NCBI GenBank assembly: GCA_963743275.1
Contig: CAVUPB010000001.1
Coordinates: 11,452 to 75,451 of the forward strand
DNA length: 64,000 bases
Direction: 5' to 3'
From: JALYLC01 sp963743275
Lineage (GTDB): Bacteria; Actinomycetota; Thermoleophilia; Gaiellales; JALYLC01
In this document: in pieces, positions 1 to 8,723 of the stretch
Layout of the letters: every line of letters starts with the position of its first letter
Numbering within the stretch: position 1 is the first letter of the stretch
The notes under the pieces: model-generated
Database searches by the model: none
The model's input: only the letters and a program-made list of their open reading frames with translations
Told to the model about the DNA's origin: nothing
Made by a program: the position numbers and the translations under genes

Positions 1-306
1 TGCTGCTGCCGTTCGACCACGCCGCGCACGAGCTGCGCTGGATCCTCGCCGGCCGCGGCGCTCGCCCACGTCGCCCTCGCGCTCGGCGAGATCTCGCTCA
101 CGCACCCGACCGCGCACGCGCACCTCGCCGTGCGGGAGCTGACGCGCGGGCGCTACGCGCTGCCGTTCTGGCTCGGGCTCGCGCTCGCGGCGGCGGCGGT
201 CGCTGCGCCCGCGATCGGCGTCGTCGCGATCGCCCCGGCGCTCGCGGGCGTGCTGCTGCACGAGCACGCCTACGTGCAGTCGGGCCAGGCGGTGCCGCTC
301 GCATGA
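1..306 (+). CDS. NrfD/PsrC-type membrane subunit, C-terminal part, one frameshift
   Basis: The gene enters from the left edge; about 100 C-terminal residues are present. It reads in the third frame to about base 53 (FDHAAHELRWILAG) and, after one extra base near 54, in the first frame to the TGA at 304-306. The second part carries GEISLTHPTAHAHLA, an Ala/Leu-rich membrane helix and the ending EHAYVQSGQAVPLA, which I recognise as the end of NrfD-family quinone-interacting subunits (PsrC and SoeC are relatives). The stop overlaps the ATG of the catalytic subunit (ATGA), so translation is coupled. An iron-sulfur subunit would be expected just upstream, outside the window. The frameshift is more likely a sequence error than real decay. 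Confidence 0.75.
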   Translation, partial: CCCRSTTPRTSCAGSSPAAALAHVALALGEISLTHPTAHAHLAVRELTRGRYALPFWLGLALAAAAVAAPAIGVVAIAPALAGVLLHEHAYVQSGQAVPLA

Positions 307-3221
307 GCCTCCGCCGCCTCGAAGAGCGCCTGTCGCGCGGCCAAGCGCGCGACGCTCGCGCGCGGCGAGACGTTCTACCCGGGCCCGAGCCGCGTGCACC
401 TCGCGGCCTTCCCGCCCAAGGAGCGCTGGGACGACTGGGTCGAGCTCGACTCGCGCGCCTGGCCGCACGCGAGCGGCACTACGTGCTCGTGCCGACCACC
501 TGCTTCAACTGCGAGTCCGCCTGCGGGCTGCTCGCCTACGTCGATCGCGAGACGCTGACGGTGCGCAAGTTCGAGGGCAACCCCGAGCACCCGGGCTCGC
601 GCGGGCGCAACTGCGCCAAGGGCCCGGCGACGATCAACCAGGTCACCGACCCCGACCGCATCCTCTACCCGCTGCGGCGCGCGGGCGCGCGCGGCGAGGG
701 CCGCTGGGAGCGCGTGTCGTGGGACGAGGCGCTCGACGACATCGCGCGCGCGCATCCGCCGCGCGATCACCGAGGCGCGCCCGAACGAGGTCATGTACCA
801 CGTCGGCCGCCCCGGCGAGGACGGCTTCACCGAGCGCGTGCTCGCGGCCTGGGGCGTCGACGGGCACAACTCGCACACGAACATCTGCTCCTCGGGCGGG
901 CGCGCCGGCTACCACTGGTGGATGGGCCTCGACCGGCCGAGCCCCGACCACGCCAACGCCGACGTGATCCTGCTCATCAGCTGCGCACCTCGAGTCGGGC
1001 CACTACTTCAACCCGCACGCGCAGCGGATCATCGAGGCCCGCGAGCGCGGCGCCAAGCTGATCGTGCTCGACACCCGGCTCTCGAACACGGCGACGAAGG
1101 CCGACCACTGGCTCGCGCCCGTGCCGGGCTCGCGAGGCCGCGATGCTGCTCGCGATCGCGAGCCACCTCATCCGCAGCGGCCGCTACGACCGCGAGTTCG
1201 TGCGCCGCTGGTGGAACTGGCAGGAGTACCTCGCAGCACGAGCACCCCGGCGGGCCGCAGACGTTCGAGGAGTTCGAGCGCGTGCTCGCCGATCTGTACG
1301 CGCAGTACACGTTCGAGTTCGCCGAGCGGGAGTCCGGCATCGCGGCCGCGGTGCTGCGCGAGGTCGCGGACGTGATCGCCTCGGCCGGCACGCGGCTCTC
1401 CTCGCACGTCTGGCGCATCGGCGTCGGCCGGCAACCTCGGCGGCTGGCAGGTCGCGCGCACGCTCTTCCTGCTGAACGCGCTGCTCGGCGCCGTCGCGGT
1501 CGAGGGCGGCACCTACCCGAACGCGTGGAACAAGTTCGTGCCGAAGCCGATGTACCTGCCCGCGCCACCCGCCGCAGTGGAACGAGCTGACCTGGCCCGA
1601 GGAGTACCCGCTCGCGATGAACGAGATGTCGTTCCTGCTGCCGCACCTGCTCAAGGAGGGCGGCGGGCCGCTCGACGTCTACTTCACGCGCGTCTACAAC
1701 CCCGTGTGGACGAACCCGGACGGCTTCTCGTGGATCGAGGCGCTCACGGACGAGGCGCTCGTCGGCCTGCACGTGGCGCTGACGCCGACCTGGAGCGAGA
1801 CCGCGTTCTTGGCCGACTACGTGCTGCCGATGGGCCACAGCTCGGAGCGGCACGACATCCACTCCTACGAGCAGTACGACGGCCAGTGGATCGGCTTCCG
1901 CCAGCCCGTGCTGCGCGCCGCGCGCGAGCGGCTCGGCGAGACCATCCGCGACACGCGCGAGGTCAACCCGGGCGAGGTCTGGGAGGAGAACGAGTTCTGG
2001 ATCGAGCTCTCCTGGCGCATCGACCCGGACGGCTCGCTCGGCATCCGCCGCTTCTTCGAGTCGCAAGGAGCGGCCGGGCGAGAAGCTCGGCGTCGACGAG
2101 TACTACGCCTGGATCTTCGAGCACTCCGTTCCCGGGCTGCCCGAGCGCGCGGCCGCCGAGGGCTTGACCCCGCTCGCGTGGATGCGCCGCTACGGCGCGT
2201 TCGAGGTGACGCGCGGCGTCGGGCCGCTGCACGAGCAGCCCGTGCCCGACGCGGAGCTCGAGGACGTCGCGACGGGCGAGCACGGCCGCGTCTACTCGCG
2301 CGCGCCGAAGCCCGACTCGCCCAACGTCGTGCCGATGCCGACGCCCGAGCCCGACGCGGACGGCCGGCGGCCGGTCGGCGTCGAGGTCGACGGCGCGGTG
2401 CTGCGCGGCTTGCCGACGCCGAGCGGCCGGCTCGAGTTCTACTCGCGCACGCTCGCCGAGTGGGGCTGGCCCGAGGCGGCGGTGCCGACGTACATCCGCA
2501 GCCACGTCCATCCCGACAACCTCGAGCCGGGCCAGATGCCGTCCTGATCGCGACGTTCCGCCTGCCGGTCCAGATCCACACGCGCTCCGCGAACGCGAAA
2601 TGGCTCGACGAGATCGCCCACACGAACCCGCTGTGGCTGCACCCGCGCGACGCCGAGCGCATCGGCGTGCGCACCGGCGACCTCGTGCGGGTCGAGACCG
2701 AGATCGGCCACTTCGTCGTCAAGGCGTGGGTGACCGAGGGCATCCGCCCCGGCGTCGTCGCCTGCAGCCACCACATGGGGCGCTGGAAGCCCGAGGGCCA
2801 GACCGGCGGCCAGCGCCAGTCGATGGCGACCGTCGCGCTCGAGCACGCGGGCAGCGACTGGACGATCCGCCGCCGCGCCGGGGTCGCGCCGTTCGCATCG
2901 TCCGACCCGGACACGAAGCGGATCTGGTGGACCGACGTCGGCGTGCACCAGAACCTCGCGTTCCCCGTCCACCCCGACCCCGTCTCGGGCATGCACTGCT
3001 GGCACCAGGCCGTGCACGTGCGCAAGGCCGGCCCGGGCGACGCCTACGGCGACATCGCCGTCGACACCGCCGCCTCGCGCGCGGTCTACGAGCGCTGGCT
3101 CGCCGAGACACGGCCGGCGCGGGCGACCTCGCCCGACGGGACGCGCCGGCCCTACTGGCTGCTGCGCCCGCTCAAGCCCGGCAAGGACGTCTACCGGCTG
3201 CCCGCGCAGCGCGACGCCTGA
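303..3221 (+). CDS. Molybdopterin (bis-MGD) oxidoreductase catalytic subunit, multiply frameshifted in this sequence
   Basis: Reading across eight extra bases (near 342, 750, 984, 1131, 1233, 1431, 1574, 2064) and two missing bases (near 469 and 2539) gives one protein of about 970 aa. It has an N-terminal [4Fe-4S] site, Cys67-x2-Cys70-x3-Cys74-x29-Cys104 (CFNCESAC then NCAKG), the motif WDEALDDIA, a probable Mo-ligand Cys in HTNICSSGGRAG, LIVLDTRLSN, YVLPMGHSSERHD, and a C-terminal dinucleotide-binding domain beginning near HTRSANAKWLDE. No twin-arginine signal is visible, so it is probably cytoplasmic and attached through the NrfD partner. The TorD chaperone gene follows with a TGATG overlap. 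The substrate cannot be read from sequence; the sulfur genes downstream make an inorganic sulfur compound (as in SoeABC or PsrABC) plausible, but other members of the family are possible. Confidence 0.8.
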
Positions 3222-4066
3222 TGGAGCTCTTCCGCGCGCTCGGCGCCCTCTGCGAGCCGCCCGCTCCGGCCCACGGGCGGCTGGCCGAGGCGCTCGGGAT
3301 CGCCGGCGAGGCGCGCGGCGACGACTACGCCGAGCTCTTCCTCTTCCAGCTCTATCCCTACGCGTCGGTGTATCTCGGGGCCGAGGGCATGCTCGGCGGC
3401 GAGGCGCGCGACCGCATCGCCGGCTTCTGGCGTGCGCTCGGGCTCGTGCCGCCGTCCGAGCCCGACCACCTCGCCGCCCTGCTCGGCCTCTACGCCTCGC
3501 TCGCCGAGCGGGAGCGCGACGAGCCGGACGCGGCGCGCCGGCTGCTGCTGCGGCAGGCGCGGGGGACGCTCCTGCACGAGCACCTGCTGAGCTGGAGCGG
3601 CCCGTATCTCGCCAAGCTCGGCGAGCTCGCACCGCCGTACTACGCGGCGTGGGGCGCGCTGCTGGACGAGGCGCTCGCGGCCGAGGCCGCCGAGCTCGGC
3701 CCGCCGGCCGGCCTCGCGCCGGCGCTGCGCGAAGCGCCGGCGCTCGAGGCCCCGGCCGCGATCGGCGGGAAGGCCTTCCTCGAGCAGCTGCTGGCGCCCG
3801 CGCGCACCGGCGTGATCATCGTCCGCGACGACCTCGTTGCCGCCGCACGCGAGCTCGCGCTCGGCGTGCGCGTCGCGGAGCGGCGCTACGTGCTCGAGGC
3901 GCTCGTGCAGCAGGACGCCGCAGCGACCCTGACGTGGCTCTCGGGCTACGCCGCTGCCTGGTCGCAGCGCCATGACTCGCCCCACTGGCACGCGCGAGCT
4001 GCGGCCACCGCCGCCGTGCTCGCGGAGGCTTCGCGTGCGGCGGCCGAAAGGCCGGTGCACGCGTAG
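3221..4066 (+). CDS. TorD/DmsD-family chaperone for the molybdoenzyme, with extended C-terminus
   Basis: 281 aa. The N-terminal half is all-helical with YAELFLFQLYPYASVYLG and LGLVPPSEPDHLAALLGL, the pattern of TorD-type chaperones (compare the E-P-D-H-L motif), which insert cofactor into and proofread complex iron-sulfur molybdoenzymes. Most relatives are near 200 aa; here about 80 residues follow, including LLAPARTGVIIVRDDL and a helix with VQQDAAATLTWLSG, which I do not recognise as a standard domain. The ATG overlaps the stop of the oxidoreductase (TGATG), so translation is coupled and the partner is clear. Frame and codon use are clean, unlike the preceding 2.5 kb. Confidence 0.8.
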   Translation: MELFRALGALCEPPAPAHGRLAEALGIAGEARGDDYAELFLFQLYPYASVYLGAEGMLGGEARDRIAGFWRALGLVPPSEPDHLAALLGLYASLAERERDEPDAARRLLLRQARGTLLHEHLLSWSGPYLAKLGELAPPYYAAWGALLDEALAAEAAELGPPAGLAPALREAPALEAPAAIGGKAFLEQLLAPARTGVIIVRDDLVAAARELALGVRVAERRYVLEALVQQDAAATLTWLSGYAAAWSQRHDSPHWHARAAATAAVLAEASRAAAERPVHA

Positions 4067-4080
4067 AGGAGGCCGGCATC
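4067..4080 (+). promoter_or_regulatory. Strong Shine-Dalgarno in front of an ATC codon (probable SulP start)
   Basis: AGGAGG at 4067-4072 begins directly after the TorD stop codon (TAG 4064-4066). Five bases later, at 4078-4080, the SulP frame has ATC. No in-frame ATG, GTG or TTG lies between the previous in-frame stop (3973) and GTG 4159, and GTG 4159 would cut off the conserved start of the first SulP helix. The ATC is therefore either a rare AUC start or an ATG/GTG changed by a variant or error. Confidence 0.5.
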
Positions 4081-5610
4081 GGCGCGGAGCCGCCGCGGCG
4101 CCGCCGGCCGTGGGCGGGCGTCCGCCTGCAATGGCAGGACGTCCTCGCCGGCGTCTCGGTGGCCGTCGTGCTCGTGCCGCAGTCGCTCGCGTACGCCCAG
4201 CTCGCCGGGATGCCGGCCTATCGGGGCCTCTTCGCCGCCGCCATCCCGCCGCTCGTCGCAGCGCCGCTGGCCTCGTCGCCCTACCTGCAGCCGGGGCCCA
4301 CCGCGATCAGCGCGCTGCTCACCTACGGAGCGCTCAGCCCGCTCGCACCGATCGGGAGCGACCGCTACATCGCGCTGGGGCTGCTGCTCGCGCTCCTGGT
4401 GGGCGTCGTCCGCGTCGCCGTGGGCCTCCTCCGCGCCGGAGTCATCGCCTACCTGATGTCGCAGCCGCTGCTGATCGGCTTCGTCCCCGGCGCCGGCATC
4501 CTGATCATCGCCTCGCAGCTCCCGGTCGCGCTCGGCGCGCCCGCACACGGCCACCACGAGCTCTATCGCGCCGGCTGGGCCCTCGTCCACGTGTCGGACT
4601 GGCGCTCCGGCGCGATCGCCATCGCGGTGATCGCGTCCGCGCTGCTGCTGTTCGGCCGGCACCTCCACCCGCTCTTTCCGGGCGTGCTGATCGCGATCGT
4701 CCTCGCGCTGCTCTACAGCAAGTTCGCCGGCTACGGCGGCCCGAAGCTCGGCACCGTCCACTCGGGCCTGCCGCCGCTCACCACGTCCCTCCCGCTCGGC
4801 CAGGTCGCGCACCTGATCGTGCCCGCGCTCGTGATCGCCCTGCTCGGCTTCGCCGAGGCCGCGTCGATCGCGCGCACCTATGCGGCGCTCGATCGCAAGC
4901 GCTGGGATGCCAACCGCGAGTTTCTCGCGCAGGGCGTCGCCAACCTCGGCGCGGGCGCGTTCGGCGGCTTCCCCGTCGGCGCCTCGTTCTCGCGCAGCGC
5001 ACTCAACCGGCTCGCCGGCGCCCGTACGAACATGAGCGGGCTCGTCACCGGTCTCGCCGTGTGCGCGTTCCTGCCGCTCGGGTTCCTGCTCGAGCGCCTC
5101 CCGCAGTCGGTCCTGGCCGCGACCGTGATCGTCGCCGTGATCCCGCTCGTCCGGGTCGACCGCATCGTGGAGATCGCCAGGCTGTCATGGGCCCAGGGAA
5201 GCGTGGCGCTCACCGCGTTCGCGCTCACGCTTGCGCTCGCGCCGCACGTGGAATGGGCGATCGTGGCCGCGATCGTGCTCTCGGTCGCGATCCATCTCTG
5301 GCGCGAGCTGCGCCTCGACGTCACCTCGGCGAGACGCGGCGAGACGCTCGAGCTGAACCCGCAAGGCGTCCTCTGGTTCGGCACCGCGAGAATGCTCGAG
5401 GACCGCTTCATCGACCTCCTCGCCGGGCATTCCGAGGCGACGCAGCTCATCATCCACCTCGACGGACTGGGCCGCATCGACCTGACCGGGGCGCTCGCGC
5501 TCAAGACGCTGATCGCCGACGCCGAGGGCGCGGGCCTCAGCGTCTCGCTGCAAGGCACCCCCCTGCACGCGGGCCGGGTGCTCCGGCGCGTGCTGGGCGG
5601 CGATTTCTAA
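4078..5610 (+). CDS. SulP family inorganic anion (sulfate/bicarbonate) transporter with STAS domain
   Basis: About 510 aa from the ATC at 4078. The N-terminus WQDVLAGVSVAVVLVPQSLA is the hallmark first segment of SulP (SLC26-like) transporters, followed by MPAYRGLFAA, many hydrophobic helices, GFAEAASIART and FGGFPVGASFSRSALN. A C-terminal STAS domain (about residues 420-510, ELNPQGVLWFGTA ... HLDGLGRIDLTGALALK) is present. Such proteins move sulfate, bicarbonate or related anions across the cytoplasmic membrane. Placement right behind a molybdo-oxidoreductase and its chaperone, and opposite a persulfide-oxidation pair, favours sulfate or another sulfur oxyanion, by inference. It ends convergent with the rhodanese gene (stops overlap by four bases). 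Confidence 0.85.
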   Translation: MGAEPPRRRRPWAGVRLQWQDVLAGVSVAVVLVPQSLAYAQLAGMPAYRGLFAAAIPPLVAAPLASSPYLQPGPTAISALLTYGALSPLAPIGSDRYIALGLLLALLVGVVRVAVGLLRAGVIAYLMSQPLLIGFVPGAGILIIASQLPVALGAPAHGHHELYRAGWALVHVSDWRSGAIAIAVIASALLLFGRHLHPLFPGVLIAIVLALLYSKFAGYGGPKLGTVHSGLPPLTTSLPLGQVAHLIVPALVIALLGFAEAASIARTYAALDRKRWDANREFLAQGVANLGAGAFGGFPVGASFSRSALNRLAGARTNMSGLVTGLAVCAFLPLGFLLERLPQSVLAATVIVAVIPLVRVDRIVEIARLSWAQGSVALTAFALTLALAPHVEWAIVAAIVLSVAIHLWRELRLDVTSARRGETLELNPQGVLWFGTARMLEDRFIDLLAGHSEATQLIIHLDGLGRIDLTGALALKTLIADAEGAGLSVSLQGTPLHAGRVLRRVLGGDF

Positions 5611-5942
5611 TCCGTCGTGGTCGGGAGGCTGGCGCGCTGCCAGGCGGTCATGCCCCCGTGCACGTTGAGCGCCACGAGGCCGTGGCTGCGCGCGACGGCG
5701 CAGGCCGCGGCGGAGCGGTGACCGGAGCGGCAGATGAACGCGACGGGCTTGCCCTGCTGGACGAGTGCGTCGATCGCCCGGGGAAGGGAGGTCAGCGGGA
5801 TGTGCCGCGCGCGCGGAGCGCGCCCCCGGCGCCACTCGGCCGGCTCCCTGACGTCGACGAGCACGAGCTCGCCCGCCTCGAGGCGGCGCGCGGCTTCGCC
5901 GACGCCGATCGCGTCGGCGCGCTGGAAGAGGTTGCGCAGCAT
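5607..5942 (-). CDS. Single-domain rhodanese (sulfurtransferase)
   Basis: 111 aa, one rhodanese domain: VLVDVREPAEW near residues 27-37 and the active-site loop CRSGHRS with Cys71, which would carry the persulfide. A six-residue loop of this type indicates thiosulfate or persulfide sulfur transfer rather than phosphatase activity. The start codon shares one base with the stop of the upstream rhodanese-dioxygenase fusion (TGATG), so the two are one operon read leftwards. Likely role: passing sulfane sulfur to or from small thiols for the neighbouring dioxygenase. No signal peptide. Confidence 0.9.
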   Translation of the reverse strand: MLRNLFQRADAIGVGEAARRLEAGELVLVDVREPAEWRRGRAPRARHIPLTSLPRAIDALVQQGKPVAFICRSGHRSAAACAVARSHGLVALNVHGGMTAWQRASLPTTTD

Positions 5943-7102
5943 CACGCGGCTCCCGCGGCCCACTCGGCCTTGGCGGCGCAGTTGTTGGCGCCGACCTCGA
6001 GGCGCGCGGCCGCGTCTGCGTCGAGCGCGTCGCCGAGATTGACGGAGATGATGTCGAGGTAGTTCGCCGGTCGTGGTGGCATCGCGGCGAGCACCTGCCG
6101 CACGAACGCGTCCTCGCCGAGTGCGAGCTCGCGGACGGCCGCGCGGACCTCGCCGAGCGCCGGCGCGAGCGGCCCGTCGAGGCGACCGCCCGCGTAGTGG
6201 CACGGCAGCAACAGCGCGCTGTCGGGCAACGGGGCGATGCGCTCGCGCAGCGTGCGATGCAACTCGCGCGCGGCGTCTTCCGCGCCCGCGTCGCCGTTCT
6301 CGAGATCGGGCCGCGCGACGGAGTCGGCAAACAGCGAGTCGCCGCCGATCAGCGCCTCCTCGCCGATCTGGACTCCGATCATGTCGCTCGTGTGGCCGGG
6401 CAGGGCCACGACCCGGACGGCCTGGCCGCCGAAGTGCAGCTTGTCGCCGTCGCCGACGGGCTCGACGTCGGACGCGTAGCGAACGCCGCGCGCCAGGGCC
6501 GCGGCGGACAGGTGCAGCGCGGCGCCTGCGCGGCTCGCGAGCTCGCGCGCGCCGGAGAGGTGGTCGGCGTGCACGTGGGTATCGAGCACGCGCACGATCC
6601 GCACGCCTCGGCGGCCGGCCTCGTCGAGGTACGGCTGCACGTCCGGAGCCGGATCGACCACGAGCGCCTCGCCGCCGGCGGCGAGCAGGTACGACAGGCA
6701 GCCGCGCGCCTCACGCCGGAACTGCGTGACCGCGATCGGGCCGCGCAGCGGTATCTCGTCGCGCTGCAGGACGCGCGACCATCCGATCACGCCGCCGCGC
6801 ACGCTCCGTGCGCGCCCGCCGTGGCGCTCGAGCGCCGCCACGACGCGGCGCGAGGCGTTGCCGGCGTTGCAGATCACCCGCAGCGAACTGCCCGCCGGGA
6901 CACTCGCGAGGATCTCCCCGGGAGCGGCGACGATCTCCTCCGCGGGAGCGTTGAGCATCGTCGCGCCGGCAGGGTCGACGTGCCACGCCGCGTAGCTGGC
7001 GCGATCGCGCGAGTCGACGACGACGACCTCTGCACCGCTTCGAAGCTCCTGCTCGAACGCGGCCGGCTCGATCTCGTCGATGCTCTGGGGTGTCTCGGTC
7101 AT
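5942..7102 (-). CDS. Rhodanese / metallo-beta-lactamase-fold fusion, persulfide dioxygenase-like
   Basis: 386 aa. Residues 10-115 form a rhodanese domain with Cys78 in CNAGNAS. Residues 120-345 are an MBL-fold hydrolase/dioxygenase with DTHVHADHLSG (His176, His178, Asp180, His181), His237 in LPGHTSD, Asp255 in GGDSLF and His302 in CHYAGG, the ligand set of ETHE1/GloB-like enzymes. ETHE1-type members oxidise glutathione (or other thiol) persulfide to sulfite with O2, and rhodanese fusions are known in that family. A C-terminal tail of about 40 residues ends AKAEWAAGAA. The start ATG at 7102 is preceded by GGAGGAGCG. A divergent ArsR-type gene shares the promoter region and is the likely repressor. 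Other members of this architecture are only annotated as MBL hydrolases, so the activity is inferred. Confidence 0.85.
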   Translation of the reverse strand: MTETPQSIDEIEPAAFEQELRSGAEVVVVDSRDRASYAAWHVDPAGATMLNAPAEEIVAAPGEILASVPAGSSLRVICNAGNASRRVVAALERHGGRARSVRGGVIGWSRVLQRDEIPLRGPIAVTQFRREARGCLSYLLAAGGEALVVDPAPDVQPYLDEAGRRGVRIVRVLDTHVHADHLSGARELASRAGAALHLSAAALARGVRYASDVEPVGDGDKLHFGGQAVRVVALPGHTSDMIGVQIGEEALIGGDSLFADSVARPDLENGDAGAEDAARELHRTLRERIAPLPDSALLLPCHYAGGRLDGPLAPALGEVRAAVRELALGEDAFVRQVLAAMPPRPANYLDIISVNLGDALDADAAARLEVGANNCAAKAEWAAGAA

Positions 7103-7178
7103 GATGATCGCTCCTCCGTGGAAGGCATACACACAATACAACTGCGTGCTTTTATAGTATATTCCTGAGAGAGTCCTG
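7103..7178. promoter_or_regulatory. Divergent promoter/operator between the rhodanese operon and ArsR
   Basis: The only markedly AT-rich stretch of this region. It contains the odd-centred palindrome TATAGTATA at 7153-7161, which can serve as overlapping -10 elements for both strands (TATAGT or TATATT for ArsR) and as a repressor site. GAGAGAG at 7167-7173 is a possible ribosome site for ArsR; AGGAG lies before the leftward gene. Confidence 0.55.
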
Positions 7179-7526
7179 ATGCCGACACCGCATCCCCTCC
7201 CCGAACCGCTCGTCGAGCTCGTCGCCCAGCGCTTCCGCCTGATCGGAGAGCCGATGCGCATCCGCCTGCTCGACCGCCTGCGCGACGGCGACGCCAGCGT
7301 CGGCGAGCTCGCCGACGCGCTCGAGACGTCGCAGCAGAACGTCTCCAAGCACCTCGCGACCCTGCACCAGGCCGGCATCGTCGGCCGCCGCAAGGACGGC
7401 AACCGCGTCGTCTACTCGATCGCCGACGATTCCATCTTCACGCTCTGCGAGATCGTCTGCGGCGGCCTCCAGAGCCAGTTCGCCGAGCTCGCGCAGATGC
7501 TCGAAGCGCCCGCCGCCCGGCCCTAG
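7179..7526 (+). CDS. ArsR-family winged-helix repressor
   Basis: 115 aa. FRLIGEPMRIRLLDRL (residues 19-34), helix-turn-helix ASVGELADALETSQQNVSKH (39-58), wing RRKDGNRVVYSI (70-81) and a C-terminal dimerisation helix. Cys90 and Cys94 lie in LCEIVCGG; the N-terminal recognition helix has no metal-binding CxC motif. A pair of cysteines in a regulator divergent from persulfide-oxidising genes recalls thiol-switch ArsR regulators such as BigR/SqrR that sense reactive sulfur, though the cysteine spacing is different, so a metal or redox signal is also possible. It probably represses itself and the leftward operon through the palindrome in the shared intergenic region. Confidence 0.85.
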   Translation: MPTPHPLPEPLVELVAQRFRLIGEPMRIRLLDRLRDGDASVGELADALETSQQNVSKHLATLHQAGIVGRRKDGNRVVYSIADDSIFTLCEIVCGGLQSQFAELAQMLEAPAARP

Positions 7527-7543
7527 CGCGACGCGGCGGCCCG

Positions 7544-8689
7544 GTGCGCTCGCGCTACCGTGGCCGCATCCGCTCCACTCGCCTCCTCCGCCTCGCGTGG
7601 ACGCTCGGCCTCGCCGTGGCCGTGTCGGCCGGACTCACGCTGATTCTCCTGGGGCACTGGGGCCGCGGGCCGCTCGCGAGCAGCGGCGCGCCGGGCGGGG
7701 CCCGCGGAGGACCCGCGATCGCCACGGCGGGCCCGGCAGCGCCGGCGCTCTACTGGGGCGCCTGGGTCGGCGACCAGCTGACGGGCACCGAGGCGCCGTT
7801 CGACATGACCGCGACGAAGGCGTTCCAGCGCCTCGCCGGGGGCAAGGGGTTGTCGCTGATCCAGTTCTCCTCGCCGTTCGAGAACTGCTACCGGCACCCG
7901 TGCGCCCCGTACCCGTTCCCCGCGGCGGCATTCGCGAAGATCCGCCGCTACGGGGCGATACCGCTCTTCAGCTGGGGGTCGAACGCGCTGCCCGTGCGCT
8001 CGACCGCCGCTCGCTTTGCGCTCGCACGGGTCGTCCGCGGCGATTTCGACGCCTACATGACGACCTGGGCGCGGGCGGCCGCGCGCTGGGGCCACCCGTT
8101 CTTCCTGCGCTTCGACTGGGAGATGAACGGCAAGTGGTTCCCGTGGGGCTGGGCTGCGAACGGCAATCGTCCCGGCGACTTCATCCGCGCCTGGCAGCAC
8201 GTCCACCGGATCTTCACGGCGGCCGGAGCGGCGAACGCGACCTGGGTCTGGTGCCCGAACGTCGACCCCGCCGGGGTGTTCGGGCCGCTGGGCGCGCTCT
8301 ATCCGGGGAGCGCCTACGTCGACTGGACCTGCGTCGACGCCTACAACCGCAACGCGCCCTGGACGAGCTTCGACGACCTCTTCGGCGCGTCGTACGCGGC
8401 GATCGCGCGCCTCGCTCCGGCCAAGCCGATGCTGATCGCCGAGATCGGCTCGACCGAGCGCGGCGGCTCCAAGGCGGCGTGGATCACCGCCCTGCTGGGC
8501 GACCTCTCGGGCAGGTACCCGCTCGTGCGCGGCCTCGCCTGGTTCGAGAAGTACGGATCGGGCTTCGACTGGCCGATCGAGACGTCGAAGGCGTCGCAGC
8601 GGGCGTTCGCGCGCGGCATCGCCTCGCCGCTCTACCGGGCGAACGCGTTCGGGGCCATCGAGGGCGGACCGGTCCGTCCCCCGAAATAG
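7544..8689 (+). CDS. GH26-like secreted or membrane-anchored glycoside hydrolase
   Basis: 381 aa from GTG 7544. An Arg-rich N-terminus and one hydrophobic segment (about residues 16-38) form a signal anchor. The catalytic region resembles beta-mannanase-type GH26 proteins: FLRFDWEMNGKWFPWGW with the presumed acid/base Glu193 and MLIAEIGSTERGG with the presumed nucleophile Glu300, in a TIM-barrel-sized domain (residues 68-370). Substrate unknown; it may trim or release the polysaccharide made by the genes that follow. A TACCGT hexamer at 7556-7561 sits inside the assumed 5' end, six bases before an in-frame ATC, so the true start could be later than 7544. Confidence 0.75.
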   Translation: MRSRYRGRIRSTRLLRLAWTLGLAVAVSAGLTLILLGHWGRGPLASSGAPGGARGGPAIATAGPAAPALYWGAWVGDQLTGTEAPFDMTATKAFQRLAGGKGLSLIQFSSPFENCYRHPCAPYPFPAAAFAKIRRYGAIPLFSWGSNALPVRSTAARFALARVVRGDFDAYMTTWARAAARWGHPFFLRFDWEMNGKWFPWGWAANGNRPGDFIRAWQHVHRIFTAAGAANATWVWCPNVDPAGVFGPLGALYPGSAYVDWTCVDAYNRNAPWTSFDDLFGASYAAIARLAPAKPMLIAEIGSTERGGSKAAWITALLGDLSGRYPLVRGLAWFEKYGSGFDWPIETSKASQRAFARGIASPLYRANAFGAIEGGPVRPPK

Positions 8690-8723
8690 GGGAATTCGCC
8701 TACGCCCCTACAGCAAAACGGGG

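Noticed and set aside
2545..2547. In-frame TGA in the oxidoreductase as a second selenocysteine codon
   Set aside because: The family sequence resumes in another frame (GQMP then VLIATFRLP), so this is a one-base deletion, not readthrough; no SECIS-like hairpin was seen.
303..3221. Programmed frameshifting in the molybdoenzyme gene
   Set aside because: Ten shifts in one gene without slippery heptamers cannot be programmed; sequence error is the simpler reading.
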